A stretch of 11,651 nt of DNA from Planctomycetaceae bacterium UBA6894 (GTDB lineage Bacteria; Planctomycetota; Planctomycetia; Gemmatales; Gemmataceae). Where the stretch lies: contig DKBS01000189.1 of NCBI GenBank assembly GCA_002451275.1, positions 1 through 11,651 on the forward strand, read 5' to 3'. Made by a program: the position numbers and the translations under genes. The notes under the pieces were generated by a model. That model was not told the origin of the DNA and did no database searches. It was given only the letters and a program-made list of their open reading frames with translations. Positions 10,301-11,651 of the stretch are shown one piece after another. Positions within the stretch are counted from its first letter, which is position 1. Each line of letters opens with the position of its first letter.

Positions 10301-11548
10301 CCCGGTGGTGGATAGTGTCAATGCCGTGGCGGTTTTGGAGGCTGCCTTCCCATCGGACAACTTGTCCCAAGTGAAGCCGGCACTGCCGGTAATGGACAGG
10401 CTCTCCTTGCCGTTGGAATCTGAGGTCAACTTTCCCTCCATATTGGCGGTGAGGCTTACGACCCCCGTGAAGGGAAGGAAGCTGATCAGGTTGGCAGCAC
10501 CTGCCCCGGCATTGAGCCAGGGAGCGGTGGAATAGGCGGTCAACCCGGTAACCTTGTCATTGGCCAGGCTGAAGCGCAGGTCCGAATAGCCCAAAAAGCT
10601 CAGAGTGCTGGTGTGCTGGCCTGTTCCCTTGAAATCCAAGGTGGAGCTGGCGAGGGAGAAACGGCCGTCCAAGGTGATGGGCACACCGGCAACGGTGAAG
10701 TTTTGGGACGTGACGGTGGCCCCGAGGGTATTGATCGTTCCGGCCGCCACCACCATCCCGTTGGCCTTGTCCTTGGCGGTCTCCATCTGCATGGAAACCG
10801 TGTCCGTCCGCAACTGTGCGCTGGCGGTGCCTGTGACAGTGACCACCGATTGGCCACCGGTGAAGGTGGCAGCAAACGGATTTTCCGTCAGGGTCCAGTT
10901 GGTGCCCTGGGTTTGGAACGGGCCCGAGGCCTTGCCCGAGGCGGTTCCGGTGCCGGCCGCGGTGACGGTGACCGCCAACGGGTTGAGGGCGAGCGGGGTG
11001 GAGGCCCCGGTGAAGGCTAGCGTGCCCGCGCCGTCCAGCTTCACCTGGCTGTCGCTGGTGTCGCCACCGTTGGGGTTTTCCAGCGTGAGGGTGGTGGCGG
11101 TGGTGACAATGTCACCCAGCGAGAGCGCCTTGCCGGTGATCGATTCGCCGGTGGTGGCCGTCATCTTCTGCACATCGAAGGTGCTGAGCGTGGTGGACGA
11201 CCAGAAATCCTGCAGACCGCCCACACCGGGCACCGCGCCGGTGCCCTTGAACTGGAAGTTCTGCAGCGCCGGGTCAAGCACGGTGTCGCCGGTGAGGGTG
11301 ACCAGGCTTTTGAAGGTTTCGGTGCCGGTGGGGTTGAAGCCCACCTCGATCGGCTTGCCCGTGGCCTTCCACAAGGCTCCGTCGGCGATCAGGTCACCCC
11401 GGAACAACAGGGAAGCGACCGTCACATCCGCCGGTGTGATGCGGGCCTCCAACTGCTCGATGGTAAGTCGTTGCGTGTCGCGGGTTTTGGGTGCAAGTGG
11501 CTTAGTCTGCGTGTTCCTGGAACCGAAGAGGCGGTGAAGATAAGTCAT
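1..11548 (-). CDS. Giant multi-domain beta-rich surface/secreted protein, 3'-truncated by window edge
   Basis: The frame starts at ATG 11548-11546 and has no stop through 3849 complete codons; the last base of the window is the first base of codon 3850. An in-frame TGA lies 22 codons upstream (11617-11615), so the protein cannot start much earlier. Two in-frame TTG codons (11572, 11599) are weaker alternatives. The order of parts is: LEPR-XLL-like motif (residues 27-40), repeat array 1 (about 41-897), an unrecognised region (898-1451), two SdrD B-like modules (1452-1655), repeat array 2 (about 1766-2779), two YLPRG modules (2887-3078), an Ig-like module, two SdrD-like modules (3198-3362) and a Pmp-type beta-helix (from about 3402). 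I count only three cysteines. No enzyme motif, transmembrane helix or classical Sec signal peptide is visible. Surface-exposed or secreted adhesin or matrix protein of a planctomycete-like bacterium is an inference from the modules; the biological role is unknown. Confidence 0.96.
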   Translation of the reverse strand, partial: MTYLHRLFGSRNTQTKPLAPKTRDTQRLTIEQLEARITPADVTVASLLFRGDLIADGALWKATGKPIEVGFNPTGTETFKSLVTLTGDTVLDPALQNFQFKGTGAVPGVGGLQDFWSSTTLSTFDVQKMTATTGESITGKALSLGDIVTTATTLTLENPNGGDTSDSQVKLDGAGTLAFTGASTPLALNPLAVTVTAAGTGTASGKASGPFQTQGTNWTLTENPFAATFTGGQSVVTVTGTASAQLRTDTVSMQMETAKDKANGMVVAAGTINTLGATVTSQNFTVAGVPITLDGRFSLASSTLDFKGTGQHTSTLSFLGYSDLRFSLANDKVTGLTAYSTAPWLNAGAGAANLISFLPFTGVVSLTANMEGKLTSDSNGKESLSITGSAGFTWDKLSDGKAASKTATALTLSTTGNGFVIKDGAVQDWNVQLDGRLDISNFSFQAKQTQFFYSSNHAKYGKDTYGLFGTLFWTIGDGGPTTFYKDNDKSKTTFVEPSNFAQLNLGDQTNPGLIIADGQLRRLDAGLTIREFKFVGRKSRLIDAGVFFERTPDTNWKVGLYGTLAVEFWKNKVASASLGTRAAPGLFLVSYDDGKGNWLTNVAFNDVTLKIPAIGLSSFGLSDIEFSVKKIGETTNWSGKAGVRILGSMIEGTFALKTTQDKATGVSDTQLDGLTLGWRADPLSTTFDGIPFGPYPIYLVSISGGVQNLTDPNGNWAIVGNMEIGFGKRIPWLKGDSPVMVYPALVSGNLVFNVNPFKFTGTVNLYLGALWDPMGGAATGAKWKALAGNGTGVLLIDPSNNTYQVTATMSLMQLISGQVILSYKNGELLLYGNVTVKPTPNGMFDWWPVNKIDVGGTAMYLVTSSKKLFAAWAQLKIVGFNKTVGVGYDFLKSETIWVTSTNKVNELIALRDSFIAGSPFKYSQTQDVAIPTDATALQSLRYSVTIPFVTTAIASAGTTYANSLQKSDIEVTVPSVKDGETDLLSKVSYTTRVELGAPDSKGYTLGSIIVDIFPNTSSRVDLAKTFASLGIKNPTVQIKVGLKQNSMFYLPSSKPADYQTFLDKITAKPDDYLTGVDNSQGVNRYANAKWDTSKTVTVGTNQFPIGPTGLTDFIVAYPTVTINNRQQVPYKINSFTNTTSFTYTANASTQTRDNGTVSMLVAEEAEIAASRWVIQRTGEWSSEVGGNTGNTNYRFSADAWVVEKNSFDQFDIKNQKVETPFAGAVGSEVLFFNTDKAAQVGVVKAVGTSVTILAGGTTVSAAPDQVKPLWAQKAKVKLLSDAGGGAVGDVFTATLILNGFAQKQQPQDATSKAYDYYEAFSADEAVTLGQMPALGTGPITATMLKLPTLPDFVPEVESVEGSANGSRYFPVGASAGLNTLRAGTAPSLANADGTLKDATANLTLKEFQGGTGTVTWSEKGMSTTPKWIYFQINDNINLATFSGFYRFTPSVQLAGKAVVTDNISPAVPYEGLTVYLDTNNNGKFDLPEAFTDANGNGVFDTGETYIDTNSNGVRDTLEEPNTLTNKAGEYYFFDVAPGSHQVGFDLPENRLPVAGTSLITVTRGSEAVTTVPDFNAKYSNPTLAGQLYVDTNQNNKRDADERGAAGAKLLLLDKDGKAVLLPDGQLLVFVTDDEGNYSITLWEEYGTEVQLKLEGTADGGKTTIGATKEGEDSKLFTGIDYAKPAAFKHDFAVQSSYEFTPDLNASTLENVFGYLMLFLQGKYTGVNFRTSGFQFLVERFKMLPFEENEQGVESAKGKAIFGGQTLRFEFVGPRGLVANGLKLLEVNLKLSGDFNIFGAKLNLNNLTGRFVAGDPAKGTSDSFQLTGATTLDIGGNKVTAELLNSGLVLSDRGVESLDLKFTGSLRISGQDVELGSLAAVYDRDADKLTLSGDTKLLTLGSETDGTFFRLKGALIEITGGKVTTLQATVEGGMDIAGAKFSLDSLTFAYLAAANTFRLTGSSTVDFGGNVFTVSLPETGAEFSDSGTRIKGQVTGSAKLGTKASPVTLSLDNLDLDYTDNSLRIAGKTSVTVNKTQVGLAEGDLRFKDGQFQSLTANANGEFTVGGAVVTLGTGNRFEYKRADDLLRLAGDATVSLAPAAGATGENAKNKKLVGVSGSITLKDGEVSVIAATVSTGSLVIAGAPVQIQSMGFAYDGAVNRYAISGSASLELLGGKLTASFPSPGIVWKEGQFDSLSFKLSGELPLQKDKAGKAAIALKVEDLAAVYSDTQGSLTLSGGASVRAGSLFGKLETDATGIVIVNNELRNFSAFLTLNLGFGGEAYTDTNQNLVWDKGEPFTDANANTKYDGGLSLDFTKAGISYAAATQDKGQRLLITGKGVLDFDGAGSGKEGVTVDLSSPGIELVDGEVENFSAAITAAFDLKSLNFKPSGAAGLRYQRAKAQLDLFGGMNIKVGTNEFGFALGTSFDNPGIRLENGAITYASAALTSSFGVGALKFESAGAGFTYDGAKDTWAIYGGVKLTNVFSVGLSLGTQKAPGLLIRDNDWEIKNLTLNLEKISLGSFGIDEAKLTINRDDTNWSVYAKCAVQLPIAGGVAAGGEFQLVHGNIDLISVTLASQTGINIPGTPLLINYISGSIKNLTNLDQIIISGSMGIGVGSQVDILGKKATIAQFVGSFTLDPNSLRLQVDAYLGAINSGTLTAPKWSGVLGKGTGTILLDWGKGEYYADVNVSLLGGVFMAGGRLSFSDANGLVMRAYAALKIPDEVLVIGGKKLAAADFLLVANPAKSQMFVMGWSNLDAWVKDFTYGLKVDFSKSSVNFDLLKEADINRELKNANVQPTVFNSMALMDTPVLRSTSMLASPMGPRVMGGLGIQSNHAWEYAGQSKPVPQTEVTTGLYQARFRVKDPAAWSNSAQWLPQMAFVAEPVPGVTFEPMPAEFDPSTGYGTIGLRAVPLAGQYLPRGLAIRSKLLSQVDLGGTYSETSQGDPDLDTAWEQAFGYSGTSPGVGTDQVGNPGPVDLRITRAIYTITFRPLGYADQPDWRESLRLYLNPVDGVRFEVGEAEFNPLTGTASLTFAASSTTGKYLPRGIQFYGVLRSKVELVDPDNGESGTNPDVACIWKTELPVVDTPLIPGSMDAGIQLTRLSGRVNDPRLKEVEVALAYATTWKGETQYFVPLADGSGSADSIRVAVNSDGTWSTDIRWDASRLPQGSLWLIGAVSRGGMDTPVRGMAAGPFSVVRDIEGTLRDTQGGYAGIPVFADLNDDGVWQDNEPRSITNQNGQYSLHVPNHPSQVAVVYAVPRAFTPSDGSPARRVVDLSRGPVTVDFAMRPTQRILRGSVFVTGDLRVDGDDDSFRQPVSGLGVLLTAADGRVLRVTTNNLGQYEVPVENAGDYTLSLDFAGSTFLGNRLREMPGIPTGRTIRFSTSENTIMNLDPIQVDSVGVVRTTEKGNQGSLDELVRQANTGFLSTIEFDGSLRGATIDLARPEETPVANFYVWNPNLKIWLLVQHAPSEKSLFGPTAFILKENIRILGGDLGITLRAAQSNTDSTEDFRAFHVMSGVEALIEGLTLQGFSVVGTGGEGGDSGERVRSAGGGGAGLGGAILNQGKLNLNGIHFIGNSALGGDGGPGWNGFVSDTELNGAGGSPFGESGSAINGGMGGGYLGGKGGKTIPVTLTYTLGDDPTEYTVTGRVAAGGGGGSGLGGAIYNAPGSMLTIDGGTTFTGNTAAGGKGGLGSPEFFTNLANAFFGDSARTVRVTGFEAWEETLGLDGSGLGGAICNDGGTVSISDSLFRDNSTTDAGAALYALRGTTVVNTSAFTGNSSGADQGVRFEGGNMYQGSLEINRSFILGDVEGPKALVAEGGRRFGQGNIISSQTGFAWGVQASSVVAR
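1465..1680 (-). other. SdrD B/carboxypeptidase-regulatory-like module 4 (residues about 3290-3362)
   Basis: It opens QRILRGSVFVTGDLRVDGDDDSF, here split as RILRGSVFV and DLRVDGDDDSF, then GLGVLLTAADGRVL, then TNNLGQYEVPVENAGDYTLSL. The G-Q-Y-E-V and AGDYTLSL strands are characteristic of this fold. The acidic loop is irregular (DLRVDGDDDS), so calcium binding is less certain than in modules 1-3. It directly follows module 3 and precedes the beta-helix. Confidence 0.7.
1690..1955 (-). other. SdrD B/carboxypeptidase-regulatory-like module 3 (residues about 3199-3287)
   Basis: It starts DIEGTLRDTQGG and AGIPVFADLNDDGVWQDNE, followed by TNQNGQYSLHVPN. This is the G-x-(V/L)-x-D, G-(V/I)-x-V-x-x-D-x-N-x-DG-x-x-x-x-x-E, T-x-x-x-G-x-Y-x-(F/L) order of SdrD B-like and related prealbumin-like folds. 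The DLNDDGVWQDNE loop (1894-1859) is a likely calcium site. The end is less clear, with DLSRGPVTVDFAM as the last strand. Confidence 0.72.
1985..2248 (-). other. Bacterial Ig-like module (residues about 3101-3188)
   Basis: The segment begins LSGRVNDPRLKEVEVAL, continues with YFVPLADGSG and VAVNSDGTWSTDIRW, and closes with LPQGSLWLIGAVSRGG. The order G-x-V-x-D near the start, then a central DGTW strand, then a final hydrophobic strand ending in A-V-S/D-x-x-G is common in bacterial Ig-like domains of surface proteins. The match is by pattern only. It sits between the YLPRG pair and the second SdrD-like pair. Confidence 0.55.
2315..2515 (-). repeat. YLPRG module, copy B (residues 3012-3078)
   Basis: The module reads DGVRFEVGEAEFNPLTG, then GKYLPRGIQFYGVLRSKVEL, and ends with NPDVACIWK. 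It is the second copy of the module at 2890-2693, separated from it by about 60 residues that contain DLRITRAIYTITFRPLGYAD. The intervening strand segment suggests that the real duplicated unit may be about 125 residues, with only its second half well conserved. It contains the second of three cysteines (codon 2323-2321). Confidence 0.72.
2693..2890 (-). repeat. YLPRG module, copy A (residues 2887-2952)
   Basis: The module reads PGVTFEPMPAEFDPSTG, then GQYLPRGLAIRSKLLSQVDL, and ends with PDLDTAWEQ. It aligns with 2515-2315 at GV-x-FE, EF(D/N)P-x-TG, G(Q/K)YLPRG(L/I), SK-x-(D/E)L and a closing PD...W. It appears to be a compact beta domain of about 66 residues. I do not recognise the family. 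Separate from the two repeat arrays in sequence. Confidence 0.72.
2891..3213 (-). other. Linker with Met-rich stretch (residues 2780-2886)
   Basis: After array 2 the repeat pattern stops. The segment NREL..NANVQPTVF is followed by 24 residues (3142-3071) with five methionines at positions 1, 4, 14, 19 and 24, rich in Pro, Ser and Gly and probably unstructured. The remainder (TTGLYQARFRVKDPAAW and WLPQMAFVAEPV) reads like one or two beta strands that lead into the first YLPRG module. No known family. Confidence 0.4.
3214..4555 (-). repeat. Seven-unit block, copy 2 (residues 2332-2779)
   Basis: The last seven units of array 2 align in order with 10399-8858. Diagnostic landmarks in this copy are LLITG (4555), ELVDGEVENF (4465), NPGIRLENG, SLGTQKAPGL, LGSFGIDEA, DDTNWSVYA (about 3950), ISGSIKNLTN, KWSGVLGKGTG and the terminal IGGKKLAAA...DFSKSS stretch. 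Copy 2 is shorter (about 447 against 514 residues). The first part is strongly GC-rich (line 4321-4380 counts to 72% GC by hand) whereas copy 1 is not (9661-9720 counts to 43%). One of the protein's three cysteines is here (codon 3919-3917). Confidence 0.85.
4628..4699 (-). other. Calcium-loop cassette inserted in a beta-repeat unit (residues 2284-2307)
   Basis: Within the unit starting at 4852 the strand pattern is interrupted by DTNQNLVWD, then GEPFTDANANTKYD. The unit is 99 residues long against about 70 for its neighbours, so the extra length is accounted for by this insert. The arrangement of two acidic loops joined by (P/G)E-x-FTDAN resembles SdrD-like module 1 (DTNNNGKFD, EAFTDANGNGVFD). 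The two regions share the 18-base identical run cgttggcgtcggtgaagg on the plus strand (4645-4662 and 7066-7083). Calcium binding is inferred from the DxNxNxxxD pattern; the second loop lacks the usual glycine. Confidence 0.7.
6254..6584 (-). other. Linker before repeat array 2 (residues 1656-1765)
   Basis: This stretch is polar at first (GTADGGKTTIG, EGEDSKL) and then contains two segments with helical character, STLENVFGYLMLFLQG and FQFLVERFKMLPFEENE. The first is the most hydrophobic stretch in the window but is too short and too mixed to call a membrane helix. No family is recognised. It separates the SdrD-like pair from the second repeat array, whose first unit begins with LRFEFVG at 6253. 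Confidence 0.45.
6585..6810 (-). other. SdrD B-like module 2 (residues 1580-1655)
   Basis: The segment starts with LAGQLYVDTNQNNKRDADE and continues GAAGAKLLLLDKDGK, then VTDDEGNYSITL. This is the order seen in SdrD B-like domains: G-x-V-W/Y-x-D-x-N-x-(N/D)-G-x-x-D-x-x-E, then G-x-x-G-V-x-V-x-L, then T-D-x-x-G-x-Y-x-F. The acidic DTNQNNKRD loop is a likely calcium site. It follows module 1 with only a few residues between. Confidence 0.78.
6815..7195 (-). other. SdrD B-like module 1 with triple calcium loop (residues 1452-1578)
   Basis: The module opens with LAGKAVV and EGLTVYLD, carries three acidic loops (DTNNNGKFD, DANGNGVFD, DTNSNGVRD) and ends with the GEYYFFDVAPGSHQV strand pair typical of SdrD B/Cna-B-like carboxypeptidase-regulatory folds (G-Y-x-F-x-x-x-x-x-G-x-Y/H-x-V). 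In related domains the DxNxDGxxD loops bind calcium and stiffen extracellular stalks. Three loops in a row is more than the usual one or two per domain. It directly precedes a second module of the same type, forming a rigid joint between array 1 and array 2. Confidence 0.75.
7196..8857 (-). other. Unrecognised, non-repetitive region (residues 898-1451)
   Basis: About 550 residues lie between array 1 and the first calcium-loop module with no repeat or family I can name. It begins with a mixed segment (NKVNELIALRDSF, then RYSVTIPFVTT), contains a more polar stretch with PADYQTFLDKITAKPDDYL that could be helical, and continues with beta-like segments such as RWVIQRTGEWSS and VTILAGGTTVSA. The end (KWIYFQINDNINLATF) reads like a final beta-sandwich domain before the LAGKAVV start of the SdrD-like module. 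No catalytic motif is evident. It may hold two or three independent beta-sandwich domains; structure prediction would be needed to divide it. Confidence 0.5.
8858..10399 (-). repeat. Seven-unit block, copy 1 (residues 384-897)
   Basis: This block aligns in order with 4555-3214. Unit-specific matches include LSITG with LLITG; VIKDGAVQDW with ELVDGEVENF; a shared NPG turn (NPGLIIADG, NPGIRLENG); LYGTL with IYGGV; SLGTRAAPGL with SLGTQKAPGL; LSSFGLSDIEF with LGSFGIDEAKL; TNWSGKAGV with TNWSVYAKC; ISGGVQNLTD with ISGSIKNLTN; GNGTGVLLID with GKGTGTILLD; and a final VGG...DFLKS stretch matching IGG...DFSKS. Copy 1 is about 65 residues longer, mainly through loops. The matches follow unit order, so the block was duplicated as a whole rather than arising by independent unit expansion. 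Confidence 0.85.
8858..11428 (-). repeat. Beta-repeat array 1 (residues about 41-897)
   Basis: This is a long run of alternating hydrophobic/polar strands separated by Gly-, Asn- and Asp-rich turns. The first part (residues about 41-383) is Thr/Ser/Ala-rich with degenerate repeats such as VTVTGTASAQL and GTINTLGATVTS. From 10399 onward the units are clearer, with starts at about 10399 (LSITG), 10156 (YGLFG), 9883 (WKVGLYG), 9640 (WSGKAG), 9403 (WAIVG), 9142 (YQVTA) and 8950 (KLFAAW), i.e. spacings of 64-91 residues. Each unit opens with a hydrophobic-x-hydrophobic-x-G strand and usually carries a PGL-type turn near its middle. I do not recognise the family. Third codon positions are less GC-rich here than in array 2. 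Confidence 0.7.
11429..11470 (-). other. LEPR-XLL-like N-terminal motif (residues 27-40)
   Basis: The segment reads RLTIEQLEARITPA and follows a basic, Arg/Lys-rich stretch of 26 residues. It matches the pattern (x)xLE(P/D/A/E)Rx(L/T)(L/P)A found near the start of many large extracellular proteins of Planctomycetota and relatives (the LEPR-XLL type motif). It is followed by DVTVASLLF, only a short hydrophobic run, so there is no ordinary Sec hydrophobic core. The motif is thought to mark exported proteins in these bacteria, but the export route is not established. It is the best single clue to the host lineage here and supports the chosen ATG. Confidence 0.75.
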
Positions 11549-11620
11549 GTCTGGATTCCGGGTGCAATTCAAAGGAGATAGATAAAAAGGAAAAGCCAAA
11601 AAAATCCAAAATCTTTCAAA
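11549..11620 (-). other. T-rich 5' leader without a clear Shine-Dalgarno
   Basis: The minus-strand leader is rich in T runs (a seven-T run at 11604-11598 region and a five-T run nearer the ATG) and contrasts with the GC-rich coding DNA. Just upstream of the ATG the only purine core is GGAA about seven bases away, a weak ribosome-binding site. No stable GC hairpin followed by T's is apparent, so I do not call a terminator or riboswitch. Weak or absent Shine-Dalgarno sequences are common in planctomycetes, which fits the proposed host. Confidence 0.5.
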
Positions 11621-11648
11621 ATCATTGCCAATTTACCCAGCCTGTCAA
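11621..11648 (-). promoter_or_regulatory. Candidate sigma70-type promoter for the giant gene
   Basis: On the minus strand a perfect -35 hexamer TTGACA (11648-11643) is followed after 16 bases by AATGAT (11626-11621), which matches four of six positions of TATAAT. A transcript would start near 11614 and leave a leader of about 65 bases before the ATG. Only three bases of the window lie upstream of the -35 box, so further operator sites cannot be judged. A second pairing, TTGGCA with TGGATT 17 bases downstream, is weaker. The position directly before the only large gene supports the call; it remains a sequence-only prediction. Confidence 0.55.
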
Positions 11649-11651
11649 GTA

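Noticed and set aside
10605..11537. Plus-strand open frame of 310 codons
   Set aside because: Antisense shadow of the N-terminal Thr/Ala/Gly-rich repeats; its Val/Ser/Pro-rich product mirrors that composition and has no domain.
11571..11580. Plus-strand AAAGGAGATA resembling a strong Shine-Dalgarno
   Set aside because: No start codon follows at suitable spacing on the plus strand, and it points away from the gene; it lies in the T-rich leader of the minus-strand transcript.
11581..11620. T-rich tract as a possible intrinsic terminator
   Set aside because: No GC-rich inverted repeat precedes the T runs in either orientation that I can see.

Overview
The window is almost entirely one gene. 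A single reading frame on the minus strand starts at an ATG at 11548-11546 and stays open through 3849 complete codons to the left edge, so the stop codon and C-terminus lie outside the window. Only the 103 bases at 11549-11651 are non-coding; they hold a likely sigma70-type promoter and a T-rich leader. I see no RNA gene, insertion sequence, CRISPR array or second gene. The many plus-strand open frames are antisense shadows of this gene.

The product is a giant (at least about 400 kDa), beta-rich, almost cysteine-free protein, most likely exported to the cell surface or medium. The source is probably a member of the PVC group, most likely a planctomycete. The reasons are an N-terminal LEPR-XLL-like motif (EQLEARITPA), SdrD-like calcium-binding modules, and a chlamydial Pmp-type beta-helix with GGAI and FxxN motifs, all in moderately to highly GC-rich DNA. 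The genus cannot be named from this.

Layout from N- to C-terminus (right to left): N-terminal motif (11470-11429); first beta-repeat array (about 11428-8858); an unrecognised stretch (8857-7196); two SdrD B-like modules with DxNxNGxxD loops (7195-6585); a linker (6584-6254); a second array of about 15 units of 63-79 residues (6253-3214); a linker with a Met-rich stretch (3213-2891); two copies of a YLPRG-containing module (2890-2693 and 2515-2315); an Ig-like module (about 2248-1985); two more SdrD-like modules (1955-1465); and a CSLREA-like lead-in to a Pmp-type right-handed beta-helix (1345-1, continuing off the window).

The main discovery is a repeat family I do not recognise, shared by both arrays. 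Seven consecutive units (10399-8858 and 4555-3214) are colinear copies of each other although their base composition differs sharply. A small calcium-loop cassette resembling the one in the first SdrD-like module is inserted in one unit of the second array. The gene looks like a mosaic surface protein built by block duplication and cassette insertion. Its function is unknown; adhesion, surface-layer or matrix roles are guesses.
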